NCBI GenBank assembly: GCA_963922205.1
Contig: CAWUHX010000040.1
Location: 1,310,405 to 1,374,404 of the forward strand
From: Romanomermis culicivorax
Taxonomy: Eukaryota > Nematoda > Enoplea > Mermithida > Mermithidae
Direction: 5' to 3'
Length of the DNA stretch: 64,000 nucleotides
The notes beneath the pieces were generated by a model. It worked only from the letters and a program-made list of their open reading frames with translations. It was not told the DNA's origin and ran no database searches. The position numbers and the translations under genes were made by a program. This document shows positions 19,316 to 31,648 of this stretch, one piece after another (the first letter of the stretch is position 1; the number at the start of each line of letters is the position of its first letter).

Positions 19316-20798
19316 CAATGCTAGAGATATTGTCTGGACAGTCAATGATTCTATAGTCAATTTTTTTCCAAGTGCACCCAAACCATGTTGAGTATGTTGT
19401 TCTTACTGTCATTCGCAGAACCACGGTTGTATCAGATTGAATTTTTTCATGTCCAAAAAATTAAGTTCCTACAATTCCCAAAAAAGTGAAACTTATTAAG
19501 AGTGTTTTCTCCCTTCTGTAGAATGAGAAAGTATTTTTCAGCACTTCTCGACCCTTCAACTACCAGTATGGAGATAATATCACCTGCCACTCTGAATCAC
19601 TCTTTTTATCATAAATGCATTTAGGACCCTAGGTTTGGGAGTGTCATATGACTTTCAAGGGTGGGGGCCCACTGATGCCACAAAGTTTTGGGGAAGGGAT
19701 GTCTTCACATTTCTCACTATTTTTGTTCAAGATTGATATTTTTCATCAAAAAATCAACGTTTTTCGTTATTTCTGATTGAAAGCATCCAGGTCTTGATTG
19801 CTACCATTTTATTACTATCTGGATCATTTGCAGTCAGTTGCAATACAATACATGGCTTTACTATAATATACCATACTGTACTATACTATACTATATTATA
19901 CAAAACAATACTATGCAATACAATACTATACAATACCATACTATAGAGTACAAAACAATTAAAATACAGAATTAATTTTCTGTCCTTTCAAATACTTTTG
20001 CATTGATCCGTGTGTATCAGCTTTTGCAAATTTTCAACATCCAAAAAATCAAAGGTAAACTTATTAATGCTTTTGATGCTTGAAATTACGTATATATATG
20101 TTATCCTCAATGTGGATTCGGCTTCTGGACCACATTTCAAAATTAATTGTTCCAAACAACATTGACTTTTACATAAGATATAGCTGAATGTGAATGATAA
20201 GAATCCATTATTAATTTGTTACATATATAGGTTTCTGTTATCTTGCTACATAATTATAAATGTGCTGTTCAATATTGAGCAAGTTTCTATGCTACAAGTA
20301 TGACTTTAGATCTTTTTCATGACTAATAGAAATGATGCTTTATCTACTTACTCGAACTTTCCTGAAACTTTCGGGAAACTTCCATTGTGTCCAGACAAAT
20401 ATCCAGAATAAAATTGGGAGCTGTTACTCATCAACCACATCATCAATATTAAATTTTTAAGGTCATTAGAAAATTGTTTCAGTTGTTATACATTCCGATT
20501 CAGGGGATAGACAAGAGATGGGCACATTATAAGTATAGTATTCAAAGTTGCTGCATATAATGTGCAGAGTAGTACAGGGGGTGTAGAAACTTTAGGTGAG
20601 CATAAAATTCTATCCGATTTTGTCCAACACACAGCGTGATAAGGAGGCTACAGAATGTACAGTCAATAATTTGAAAAAATCCACATCATTGTTGATAGTA
20701 TAGCAACTCGACCCTACTAAGAGTTCAAAAAGACATGAAGGTTCACGGCTCATTTATAAAATAATGTAAAAATTGGCTTCTGTTGTATTGGGTGCTCA
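19316..20798. other. Intergenic, with a short CTATA-type repeat and a mariner scrap
   Basis: 19855-19960 is a degenerate (ACTAT)n/(AATAC)n simple repeat. 20385-20445 (GTCCAGACAAATATCCAG) matches the mariner copy at 49970. 20570-20640 carries AGTACAGGGGGTGTAGAAAC of the dispersed repeat. Nothing else is recognised. Confidence 0.5.
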
Positions 20799-21589
20799 TA
20801 TGCCCTCGGCTACCTAGCTGCGGTTCTTGGGAGATCCAATCTGGTACGGCCCCTGATGCTAACCTGGTCCTAGCTGTGCTCCTACTGTACCTAGCTGAGA
20901 CTGGATGTAGGAAAGTATTTATTGTGAGCGAAACGAATAGTGCAATGGAATACCACAGTGAGGGTCAATAGAAAACAAATATAATTGCCACACAAGGGAA
21001 CACTGCCGCCTAAATACTCCCTGCTTTGCAGATCCTTTCCTTAGCCCCTGGGCACAGAGCCACAGGGACTTCAGGATATCTCAACAGGGGGCCTAAGCTG
21101 AAACTCCTCAAAAGATGAGACAGATCTACTTGTCTCCAAACAATAACTCACTAGTCTCTTGGTCAGAAGGGGACGTGGAAAATCCTCAGGCCACGTCGGC
21201 TCTCAAACGTGAAGACCCAGGCGACATACAAACAATGATACATGATAATCGTAATCGGGGAGACCCCCGCACTCCTTCCCTAGTCAACGCGTAAATTGAA
21301 AAACGTCCGGACCACAAGACAGGACGACAAGAGCAAAAAAAGGACGTTTCAATAATAATAATAAATCTTGCAATAATGAAAAAATGCACGGGGGCATGCC
21401 TAACATCAACTTGCATGTATTATGCAAAACTTTTGCGCTGACCATTTATTTGTTTTAGGATCAAAAATGTGTGACACAAGTAGTTTTATCAGTTTGTTTA
21501 CTTAATAATAAATGGAGACACTTTAACAACAACTTTAACAACAATCAGTAATTAGAGGACCAAAGGTCAGAGGAATTAACCCTCTGACA
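20799..21589 (-). repeat. Solo LTR-like repeat, family 2, copy 1
   Basis: About 790 bp homologous to 33687-34471 and (inverted) 39211-39968. On the minus strand it begins TGTCAGAGGGTTAATTCCTC and ends GTAGCCGAGGGCATA. No protein-coding interior is attached, so it looks like a solo LTR, although no target duplication was found and the 3' end does not read CA. Confidence 0.6.
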
Positions 21590-22672
21590 CTTGAGGCCTA
21601 GAAAGATAGGCATGCACAAAAATTTTACATGATGACTTGAAAATTTTGAAAATTTATGGGCTGAAAACTATAAAACTGTGTAACTTCGAAACTTTCTATA
21701 AATGGAAATATTAGGTTCTGTGTATAAAAAAGTTTTCCCGTTCTACAGTTTTACATAAAAAATTTGTAAAATTTCTTCAGTTTTACATTCTTATAGGTAA
21801 AGATTTGTGGAACTTTTGTATGAATTTTCAAAGATGTGCAATTTTTTATGAATAAAACTGTGAGCCCATTAGGCTTTATGAATAAAAATATCAAAAGTTT
21901 TATGGTTCAACAACTTAATGCACAAAAATATAAATTTATGTAGAAACTTTGAAACTTACACAATCCTCAGGGTTGTAATCCTAAAACAGATAGGTTTTGC
22001 ATACCAAACATTTAAAAACTTCACAATTTTTATGCACAAAAAAAGTTAAAGTTTGGAAAATTTTCAACTAGCAATGTGAAATTTTTTCATGCTTCTTATA
22101 AACCAGCTGCCCTTACTTTCTACAGTTATGTGCACTTTTACATGTTGAGGCCCGAAGTGTACTGTCTATGGTGATGTGAGATTTCACATGTTAAAGCATT
22201 GACTCTACTTTCTACAACCCTGTATTGCAGTGCACATCATACAAATTTGGATAGACTTCCTCGCCAGCACATACTTTCTACAGTACCACCCTACATGTTA
22301 TAAGGGGGTCTTTGAAGCCTATATTTATGATGTGCCTATAATTTATGTACCCCTTAATGGGTAGGTACTTGCCTTGTGAAGTAGAATTTGTAAAGTATGA
22401 CAGGTTCAAAATGTTAATCCAGAATTTTTTTGAATTAGAGCCTTTAACATTTCTTTTGCAAACCTACTCACCAAAGAGCAATGGTTGATTAATATTACTC
22501 AAGCACATCCACTTTAGAAATATTATGAAATTTTCGACGTTAATATTTCACCTAGGGTATATATTGGAAGCTAGATCAAGATCATTTTTGAAAAGACTCA
22601 CCATTAGGTTTCTCATTAGTGTCCAAAGCCACATGCAAAAAAAATATAGCGCTGGTATAGGGTAATACCAAT
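21590..22672. other. AT-rich intergenic with dispersed repeats
   Basis: 21600-22080 is full of short TTTTACA/TGTAAAA and AAACTTT words in both orientations, reminiscent of a decayed foldback. 22110-22330 holds the ACTTTCTACA repeat. 22390-22550 resembles the 3' end of the mariner at 50.1-50.3 kb. No gene. Confidence 0.45.
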
Positions 22673-22909
22673 TTGAATTCACAGCTCTCATTTGTCAAAA
22701 ATAAAGCTAGCCATCTATTTCACAAATTCATATTTCTTATTGCTTGTGAGTTGTCAACAAATTTTTCATTCGATTCGAGATATAGGAAATTATACATCCA
22801 TGACGTAACCACGTGTAATAATGCCATCTATACTCCATATAATAAGGATATTGAAACTTCCGGACAATTTTCGGAAGCCTGTGATGAAATTTGCTGGATG
22901 AAATTATAA
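22673..22909 (+). CDS. Open stretch, unrecognised, possible exon
   Basis: A 78-codon open stretch (no in-frame ATG at its start) ends in TAA. Its second half is compositionally protein-like with three cysteines (CNN, CDE, CWM). No clear acceptor or homology. It could be the last exon of an unseen gene or chance. Confidence 0.2.
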   Translation: MNSQLSFVKNKASHLFHKFIFLIACELSTNFSFDSRYRKLYIHDVTTCNNAIYTPYNKDIETSGQFSEACDEICWMKL

Positions 22910-23619
22910 ACAGAGAATGACTGCTTTATGTATGCTTTGTCATAGAAACAGTTGATGCAACGTATACCAAAAATTCATGGTTATCTCACTAAGTTTAATT
23001 TTGATTTCGAGCATATTAATGGTATTCTTAATCATAGTTCTTCATATCTTTCTCCATCTAGTACATGTAATTACTACAGAGAAGTTTTCTGATGAAACTA
23101 CTAATATGAAATAAACTGAATAGGGGAAAGGTTGACAGAGGAGAGGTTTTCAAGTGTAGATCCTGGAACTGCAAATTTACCATACATTTGACAGTTTACT
23201 GATAGTGGACTATAATTCTACTAATGGGTTTCCTCCGGTCTTATTTGCTGCAGAAATTTACATGAATGTGCATGAGAATAGAAAATTGACCTATTTTTGA
23301 CTCAATCTAAAAGATAAAAAATAAAAATAAAACCTTCATTAATCGGGTTTTTTGACAGTTTGAGAATATGTGGAGATGAAATGCATTTGCATTTTGTCCT
23401 TAATAGTCGAGTTCAAGAAACACCCTGAAATATAACTGTATTCATATGTTATTTTCTCACTAATATAATCTCCAACTTTTCTTACTTTGAGGCACATATT
23501 TCCTCACCATGATGTTTTTTCTGAAGAATACCAGTGATATATGAAAAAGTCATTCCGTAAGAATGTGCACGTACAATTCATCACTAATATTGAAGCTGGG
23601 TTTGTAGCATTGAATGGAA
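22910..23619. other. Intergenic, nothing recognised
   Basis: AT-rich, with no supported gene, repeat or RNA. Confidence 0.5.
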
Positions 23620-24230
23620 ATTTTAGCTGCTAGAATGCGATATAAGGAAAATAGATATCTAGGCATGGTTTTCAATGCTGATATCACAGTGAATAGACTT
23701 TTCATGGACCTTCTGTGCAAAATCACCCCCTGTGCAAAAGAAAGTGATGCAATTTAAGTGTCTCTGAGATGACAGAGCCCATGCAAAAGCTACATGGATT
23801 GCATGGTGCCAAGTTACAGGCTTCCTATGCAAATGTCAGATGCCTATTTGCCTTAAGGCCAAGATTTACAAAGGTGTAGTCTTCCCCATTGCCCTCTATA
23901 GAGCAGAATGTTGGTCAGAGACAACCAAAGGTGAGCAAGTTCTCAGCATCATAGAGACGAGGATGCTTCGAGTGTGTCTTAGCCTACAAGGTTTGACCAT
24001 ATACCCAACAAAGATGTCCACAGTCGGATGTGTGTGGCCTTAAAAGCCAAGAAGTTGCATGAGGTTAGGCTTTGATGGCATGGCTTCCTGATGTCAAGCA
24101 ATGAGGATACAGTGACACAGACAGCAATGCCATTGAAGCTCCTTGGCCAAGGACTATGAGGACTACCAAAGAAACATTGGATGGATAGAGTCAGGCAGGA
24201 CTAATGCCAGGAAGAAGAAGAAGGTCACAT
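23620..24230 (+). mobile_element. RTE-like LINE fragment, 3' part
   Basis: The frame around 23840-24030 reads CLKAKIYKGVVFPIALYRAE then ETRMLRVC, the conserved segment after the RT of RTE-type non-LTR elements. The terminal AAAGAAACATTGGATGGATA and GCCAGGAAGAAGAAG match the copy at 6.5 kb. Stops and frameshifts throughout. Confidence 0.75.
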
Positions 24231-24404
24231 CAGATACATTAATACTGTATGCTTGAATACCAGATAACTTTGCACCACTAAGTAAAATGAAGGCTTACCA
24301 CGTGTTGAAAGCAGAAATACATGAACCATGAGTAGAGGTCATGGGGATTATTTCATAGTATTTGCAAGTAAATGTTAAGCACATTGGGTTTGGCATTTTT
24401 TCAG

Positions 24405-24640
24405 TGTTTCATCATATTGGTAAAAGGAACCTGCCCAATAATCTAGATCAGAGTTCTATAGGCAATGGGCCAGAGAAAATGTTTAAGGAATTTGGAACAG
24501 GGATTTCCCTTTTGTCTTTAAAAGTAATTAATCATTTTATCAAACTCTGTCTTGCGATATTTGTACTATTCTTTTCATGGAACCATTTTGGTAGCGTCAT
24601 GATCTTTATTAGTATATGTTTAATTGATTCCTGTAAATAA
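24405..24640 (+). CDS. Candidate terminal exon of an unknown gene with poly(A) signal
   Basis: After the acceptor GCATTTTTTCAG (ending 24404) a frame runs to TAA at 24638-24640. It encodes a polar segment and then about 30 strongly hydrophobic residues near the C-terminus (LAIFVLFF...MIFISICLI), suggesting one or two membrane segments. TAAATAAA and AATAAAACC lie at and just past the stop. No upstream exon was identified. Confidence 0.3.
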
Positions 24641-25040
24641 AAAAAAATAAAACCAGTCTTCAGTCCACTAAAATTATGAAACAGGTTTTCTCCCCTCACA
24701 GAAGGACTTCACAATTAATAAATTAACAGAGTTGGATAAGAAAGTTCATTAAACAGCATATGTTTCCTTGCACATAAGAATTTTCTGAAATATGTTAAGA
24801 TTTAAACATCGAGACTATAGCAGTGGTGCAGTCTTCCATCTTCAATCAAATGTAACTTGTTCATTTTTGTTCCAATAATAATTTATCAACAAGATGTATT
24901 ACTCAATATGCTGAAAAGCCACATACTGAAACAGTGGAAACCTTTGTTAGCTTCACTTATTCTAAGAGACAGTTTTATTTCAGTAACAACTGCATTTGGA
25001 TGTGACAAAGACAATCATTTCTAATAATTATAAGTAATCT

Positions 25041-25079
25041 TCATCTTCTTTCTAGATCTTCTCCATCTTCAGTAAAATC
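25041..25079 (-). CDS. Candidate acidic last exon, secreted family copy A
   Basis: Minus-strand acceptor TTTTATTCAG, then 13 codons reading DFTEDGEDLERR and TGA. The same acceptor, length and acidic peptide recur at 29894-29932, 41320-41358 and (12 codons) 50654-50689, each downstream of a core exon. Direct splicing from the core exon (phase 1) would instead read RFY-stop, so either the C-terminus is that short or another exon intervenes. Confidence 0.35.
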   Translation of the reverse strand, partial: DFTEDGEDLERR

Positions 25080-25324
25080 CTGAATAAAAATCATACATTA
25101 TACAAAAGATTACAACAATTACAACAATCAGGGAAGTGGGTGATTGTGCAAAAAACTGTATCCTCTGGATAATAGGCTCAGGAAAAATAAATGTTACTGT
25201 TACAGCACTTAAATGTCTAGTTATACTCCAGAAGTATTGAAAACAAAACATAAAAGCTCGACTCTAGTTTTCATCACTGTGTGAATCATCACTATATTGT
25301 TTCAAATTGTATCATTTCATGCTG

Positions 25325-26343
25325 TATCAAATTGTATTGTATCATACTGTTTGATATCCTATAATCCCATATTGTATTGTGTGTATTGTATTGTACTGTA
25401 TTGTATTGTGTTGTATTGTATTGTATTGTATTGTTCTGTATCGTATTGTATTGTTCTGTATCATATTGTATTGTATTGTATTGTATTGTATTGTATTGTA
25501 TTGTATTGTATTGTATTGTATTGTATTGTATTGCATTGTATTGTATTGTGTTGTATTGTATTGTATTGTATTGTATTGTATTGTATTGTATTGTATTGTA
25601 TTGTATTGTATTGTATTGTATTGTATTGTATTGTATTGTATTGTATTGTTTTGTATTGTATTGTATTATATTGTATTGTATTGTATTGTATTGTATTGTA
25701 TTGTATTGTATTGTATTGTATTGTATTGTATTGTATTGTATTGTATTGTATTGTATTGTATTGTATTGTTTTGTATTGTATTATATTGTATTGTATTGTA
25801 TTGTATTGTATTGTATTGTATTGTATTGTATTGTATTGTATTGTATTGTATTGTATTGTATTGTATAGTTTTGTATTGTATTGTATTATATTGTATTGTA
25901 TTGTATTGTATTGTATTGTATTGTATTGTATTGTATTGTATTGTATTGTATTGTATTGTATTGTATTCTATTGTATTGTATTGTATTGTATGTATTGTAT
26001 TGTATTGTATTGTATTGTATTGTATTGTATTGTATTGTATTGTATTGTATTGTATTGTATTGTATTGTATTGTACTGTATTGTATTGTATTGTATTGTAT
26101 TGTATTGTATTGTATTGTATTGTATTGTATTGCATTGTATTGTATTGTATTGTATTGTATTGTATTGTATTGTATTGTATTGTATTGTATTGTATTGTAT
26201 TGTATTGTACTGTATTGTATTGTTTTGTATTGTTTTGTATTGTATTGTATTGTATTGTATTGTATTGTATTGTATTGTATTGTATTGTATTGTATTGTAT
26301 TGTATTGTATTGCATTGTATTGTATCGTATTGTATTGTATTAT
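25325..26343. repeat. (TTGTA)n microsatellite, about 1.0 kb
   Basis: Nearly pure pentamer array from about 25370, with degenerate edges and scattered point variants (TTGCA, TTGTT, TTATA). One phase shift at about 25990 comes from a 4-base unit. Because the period is 5 and the unit lacks stops, both strands appear open in several frames; no protein should be inferred. Confidence 0.98.
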
Positions 26344-27640
26344 AACATAGTCTATGGGTGATATATTTTTCTTATATCTACTGTACCTCGACATACACAC
26401 AGTTATGAGTATTCTTAGCTTTTTATAGTTTATATCCCCATGGTGATGTAGAAGTATTCTGTATCCACATAAAAAATGTTTTTCATATTATTCATTTCTA
26501 TTTAATGTAGCTATGATTTCCTTTCCAAAATTAAAACCATAGTGCTATTCAGTTAACATTTCTGATGCATCTGTATAAAAAGCTGTTAAAATACACTAGT
26601 TTTCATAAACCTGTTGTGAAGTAGAAAATGATTTGAAAAATAAGCTTGAACCTTAAAATAGTTAAAAGAAAATTTTAATGCATGATATGTTACTAAAAAA
26701 TGGTATGAGATAAGTATCAATCACAAATTTATAATCCTTCGCAACTAGGCTTGGAGCAAAAAAGTTTAAAAATATGGAATACAACATACTTTCCAAGCTG
26801 GAGAATGCTCTACAGTGTAATGACTTTACACAAAATAAGGATTTCAGAAGCTGACCCTGTAAATCTCTGCTTATGTCTTTTCTGCAAAGAGTGTCCCAAA
26901 ATTATATTTTTTCTGTCAAATATGTGATCTTTGGATAGCTCACAGTTATCTTCAGTGATGTTACTCTGACGCTTTTAACCCATGAGCTATGTTACACTGA
27001 AATTTGCACGAACTTGCTGATTTATCTAAAGTTTTCTCATTCCTGATTTCAGGAGATAAAAAGTAATTGGAAAAGTAGGGAGCCACATTTGATAAAACTT
27101 GTTAATGTCGACTGTTTCTCAAAGGAATGTAGACAGATCTCACATGTTTTTAGATTGCATGCAACCCATATGTGAGCTAGTTGAGGCTGGGCCCAGGAAA
27201 AAAAATTTGGGACCCAAATATACACAACTGTAGCTAATTTCAGGTCAGCTACTTATATACTGTACATCATATGAGTTGATTGAATTTTGATTCAGTTTGA
27301 TTGTCTGTTATGCACAATGCCCACTATGGTTTTTTATGTACACTAGGTCTGAATCAGTTTTACAATTTTAATAAAAGTTTATGAAAAAAGTGCATCAAAA
27401 TATCCAAGAGAAAATATTATGGTGATGCTCACAAATGTATTATGAACATTTTAGCATTTTTTGATCTTCTCAAGTAGCTGAGGTTCTTTTTAGGTTAACA
27501 TTCCACTGTATACCACATTTATGCAAAGTTTAGTGTAGTGTAACCATACTTGCATGCTGTAGAATATCAAATACAGCTCAGAATCTACAAGTGAAGAAAT
27601 TTCACCAGTGGATCCTCTCATAATACATACAATAATTTAC
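26344..27640. other. AT-rich sequence between microsatellite and copy A
   Basis: No gene recognised. If the last-exon model is right, this and the microsatellite are intron of copy A. Confidence 0.45.
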
Positions 27641-28307
27641 TTTCTGGGGTCTGCAACAGGTAGAAAATATCTTCAGAATGCATATTGTTCTTGTTTATGA
27701 TAATGTCCACATCAATGAGTTGCACACTATTATTCATTGGCCACAATATGCCAGATTTTTTATTGTAAGATGCTCTCTTACAGAACTCTGGCCCCAGCAA
27801 AATGTATGGCACATGAGTTTACCACCATCTGTCACAATATTTAAGTCTTCGCTCATTGACTTGTAAAGATTAAAAAGACGAAATAATTGATTAACATGAC
27901 AGATTGGTGTTTCAGATACTATTTTGAATGCTGGAATTTTCTGAGCTTTTCGTTGACCAAATCATATTGTGACAGCTTGTTGTGATGCTTTATTGAAAAG
28001 TATGACTGAATGTTCCTTGTGCTCTAAATTTTTTATGTAGAATTTAAAGGTTGATTCGTCAGTTTTGGTATTATTTTCCAAAGGGCAAATGTCGTTTACG
28101 TAGGATTGGAGTTTGCACAATAAGGCTTTTTTGGGATCTCTATGTATAGCCAAATAATAGAAATATCTTTGGTCCAATTCCAGTGTAGGAAACTGTACCC
28201 GTTCTGTAAAGATTAATGTTTCGATTTTGAAGAAGATTTAAGTCAGCTTTACCTGTAGATAGAACTGGCAGAATAGTACACAACAACAGTAGATGAGATT
28301 TAGACAT
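27641..28307 (-). pseudogene. Secreted protein family copy A
   Basis: Exon 1 (28253-28307, 55 nt) starts with ATG and encodes an 18-residue signal peptide (MSKSHLLLLCTILPVLST). The intron is 28204-28252 (49 nt, CAG/GTAAAG to CTTTACAG). The core exon 27641-28203 begins ERVQFPTLELDQRYFYYLAI and carries the family signature SVILFNKASQQAVTI, then a TGA, and shifts frame again before the PYILLGPEFC segment. The core ends at the donor GAAA/GTAAAT. Function unknown; the strand-like repeats (YFYYLAI, FKFYIK, PYILLG) suggest an all-beta secreted protein, possibly beta-trefoil, as a guess. Confidence 0.7.
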
Positions 28308-29893
28308 ATTTCATTCAGCAAACGAACTTCAGTACTGGATTTTGGTAGAATAAATGACAAGCTGTGCAGTCAAAAAGTGATAGACTCCTGTGTTTGTTTA
28401 CCTCACATAATGATGTAACCATGGACATATATATGACTTATAAAAGTTCCTTGTTCATTTTAGATTGAAACTAGGACAACAAGGTTAATTTAGTTCCTGG
28501 TTGTAAATGCTAATGTTTTTAATCTCCCTGGATTCAACATAAAGTTTTATATATTGAGTTACCTGGGCAGTTTTCACAAGAAAAAGTATAAAGAAGAATA
28601 ATTGTAGATCAGTCTTTGAAACTTTGTGGAATTAACATCATGTGCCCCATTCAGAATTTCTAAAACACTTGCCAATCATATTGGACAAATCATCACAATG
28701 TGTTTTTGCCAATGCTGTCTACAGATAGGATGTTAGCAGGAGAAAAAAATCTGATAAAAATGGGATGCACAACGTTTCTATTATTGATCCAAGAGTTGTT
28801 ACTGCACTTATTCCACTTTTCTTCGAGCTTTGAAAGTGCTTCAACATTAGTCGAAACATATTGATTTGGAAAAACCATGAAGTTGATTTTTTCTTCATGT
28901 GTTATCAATCATTTTTTCACTTTTAGACTGCAGCCAAAAAAATGGGTTGTCATTTTCTGGTATGAATAAATGGAAACTCTGCCTACAGATGTCAATAGTA
29001 AATTGATCCATGGAATGTTGAATTGGATGGCAGATTCAGATCCACACAATTTTGCTATATTTAGGTGGAATCAGGGGTCTGAACAGAATATTACGTAGAT
29101 GGCAGACATGCAATCAATATTTTTGAGGCAGATTTTTACTGAGGGATAGATATTCAACATCTGAATCTGCGAATGGATGTCGGTATCTGATAGGCATAGC
29201 AAAATACACATTCGAATAATAAGAATGCCCTATCTGTAGGATACTACGTTTTTAGTGCACCAGTATGAAGTGCATAAACAGACACATCAAGTCGTTTTTC
29301 CATGTCAAAATAAAACATCAAATAAGTAATGGTCTTCTTTGCTGTCATGGATATTGAGATAACATCTTCAATATAGAATTAGTGTTGAGCTTTTTCTTCT
29401 TTCATTTTCTTCCTGTGAAAACCTGTAAAGCTCAGTTGAGAATGCAAACATTTGACTGTACAAGAAAGCCAAAAAACTCTCACTGCAATGCTACTCACTT
29501 CATGTTAGTCATTTCTACTTCCTGGCCACTCCACAAAAGTAAAAAATACCCTTGCTGACAACTGGCACCAAAATCTCGGTGATAGTCTCGATAAATCACT
29601 CCTTGATTTCATATTATTTTTTGCAAGCCTTATGCTATTTTCCTAATGATTAAGAGGTTCCTCCTGTGTTCAGCTGTATTTGAATAAAACATTTTGTTGC
29701 CCATCCACATTTTTTATTATTACCATTATATGCATATATTTGCATTTTGTTCAATGATACACTAAGTATTAAAACACATATTGAAACAATGGAAACCTAT
29801 TTCTTCAGCATCACAGATTGTAGGAGTTTATTCCAGTAAACACCTGCATTTGTGATGACAAAGATAATCATATCTGATAATTATACGTAATCT
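28308..29893. other. 5' flank of copy A, conserved among family copies
   Basis: 28410-28480 matches the hydrophobic ATG-led block seen upstream of the other copies (broken here by a stop). 28690-28910 contains a minus-strand open block with INNRN...HPIFIRFFSPANIL that recurs at 31.98-32.2, 46.1, 55.7 and (inverted) 63.35 kb. 28930-29230 matches 46.38-46.62 and 55.98-56.2 kb. Confidence 0.55.
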
Positions 29894-29932
29894 TCATTTT
29901 CTATACAGATCATCTCCATCTCCAATAAAATC
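29894..29932 (-). CDS. Candidate acidic last exon, secreted family copy B
   Basis: Acceptor ATTTTCAG, then 13 codons DFIGDGDDLYRK and TGA. Equivalent of 25041-25079; same length and spacing to the microsatellite. Confidence 0.35.
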   Translation of the reverse strand, partial: DFIGDGDDLYRK

Positions 29933-30185
29933 CTGAAAATAAATATTGCATTATACAAAAAACAATTACAGCAATCAAGGACGCGGGAGGTAGAGAAAAA
30001 TCATGTGTCCTTTGAATAAAAGGCCCCTGCATGAAGAGTTTCACTGTTCAGGCACTCAAATTTTCTAGTTATTGTTACACAGTACTGGAAACAAAACATA
30101 AGAGCTTAAGCTTGATTTTCATCACATTGTAAGTTCCACTATAGTTTTCCAAATTGTATTGTTTCATGTAGTAGTTGCATCACAC

Positions 30186-30555
30186 TGTATCATATATCAT
30201 ATGAAATAATCATATCACATCATATCATATCATATCATATCATATCATATCATATCATATCATATCATATCATATCATATCATATCATATCATATCATAT
30301 CATATCATATCATATCATATCATATCATATCATATCATATCATATCATATCATATCATATCATATCATATCATATCATATCATATCATATCATATCATAT
30401 CATATCATATCATATCATATCATATCATATCATATCATATCATATCGTATCATATCGTATCATATCATATCATATCATATCATATCATATCATATCATAT
30501 CATATCATATCATATCATATCATATCATACATATCATACATATCATATCATATTA
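30186..30555. repeat. (ATATC)n microsatellite, about 370 bp
   Basis: An almost perfect CATAT pentamer array with two CGTAT variants near 30446-30460, grading into TA-rich sequence. It occupies the position that (TTGTA)n occupies downstream of copies A and C. Confidence 0.97.
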
Positions 30556-30804
30556 TATATATTTTTTATATTTTTATATATATTTTTATGTATTTTATTT
30601 TTTATATATTTTTCACATATACTTTTAAGTAGCTGAGATTTTTCAAAAGCTAATCCTTTATTTTATACCACCTTTAGGCAAACTTTAGATGTGAATATGA
30701 CCAGTCAAAATACCATTGTAACTTGCAATGCTTGCAACTTTAAGTAAGGTCTTCTTATCAGGTTTGGATTCACAAATTGATGTTAGATACATAGTTTACA
30801 TTAC

Positions 30805-31648
30805 TTTCAGAGGTCTGCAACAGGTAAACAATATCTTCGGAATGTATATCATCAGGATAAATCTTTTCCTCAACATTTATGAAGCGTGCACTGTTATTCA
30901 TTGGCTGCAAAATGCAAGAATTTTATTGACTGATGATTGCTCACAGAATTCTGTCCCTAGCAAAATAAATGGCACATGAATTTTGCCATCGTTTGTCATA
31001 ATGTTTAAGTCTTCTCTAATCCACTTATATAGATGAAAAAGATGAAATATTTGATTAAATTGACAGGTTGGCTGTTCGGGTACTATTTTCAATATTGGGA
31101 GTTTTTGATCTTGTTGTTCATGGAAAAGTATGGTGAGGGCTTGTTGTGATGCTTTATTGAAAAGCATGACTGAATTCTTCTCGTGCTCTAAAATTTTCAT
31201 GTAGAATTTGAAGGCCGGTTCATCAGTTGTATTATTTCCTGAGGGGCAAATGTCATTTGTGTATTCATCATACGATTGGCGTTTGCACCATAAGGCTTTC
31301 TTGGAGTCTCTATGAATAGCCAAATAATAGAAATATCTTTCGTCTAAATCCAATTTTGGAAATGGTACCCATTCTATAAAAATTAATGTTATAATTTTGT
31401 TGAAGGGCTTCCTGGGTGGCGCCGTAGCTGTCCCACCATTGGCCAATGTCGGGGTAGGTGTAACCATCCCGACCAGGGCTCAACAAAAATGGCCGGGTTC
31501 GGCACCCGTGGATTGGCTACAACATCAATCCTACGGGTGGAATGTTGTATGTTGCCATACAACAATTTCAAGGGAGATTTGAGTTACCTTTACCTGTAGA
31601 TAGAATGGGCAGGATAGTAAATAACAACAATAGATAGTATTTGGACAT
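30805..31648 (-). pseudogene. Secreted protein family copy B, intron hit by a SINE
   Basis: Exon 1 31594-31648 (55 nt, ATG, signal peptide). Intron 31374-31593, enlarged to 220 nt by an inserted family C repeat. Core exon 30805-31373 is 569 nt, one less than the 570 that keeps phase. The core has RYFYYLAIHRD, NSVMLFNKASQQALTI and PFILLGTEFCEQSSVNK, after which one missing A in a run of A shifts the frame. Apart from that it is the least damaged copy together with C. Six cysteines suggest disulfides. Confidence 0.75.
31398..31563 (+). repeat. SINE-like repeat, family C, copy 2
   Basis: GC-rich 165-bp insertion absent from the same intron of copies A, C and E. Contains GGGTTCGGCACCC, a box-B-like pol III motif, and ends near GTTGCCATACAAC. 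Related to 9344-9506 in the opposite orientation. Confidence 0.7.

Noticed and set aside
21186..21416. 76-codon minus-strand frame
   Set aside because: Lies inside the family 2 LTR-like repeat and is not open in the other copies.
25297..26400. Very long open frames on both strands of the TTGTA array (repeating YCIVL and NTIQY peptides)
   Set aside because: They are produced by a stop-free 5-base repeat read in any frame; no start, splice or codon evidence of a protein.
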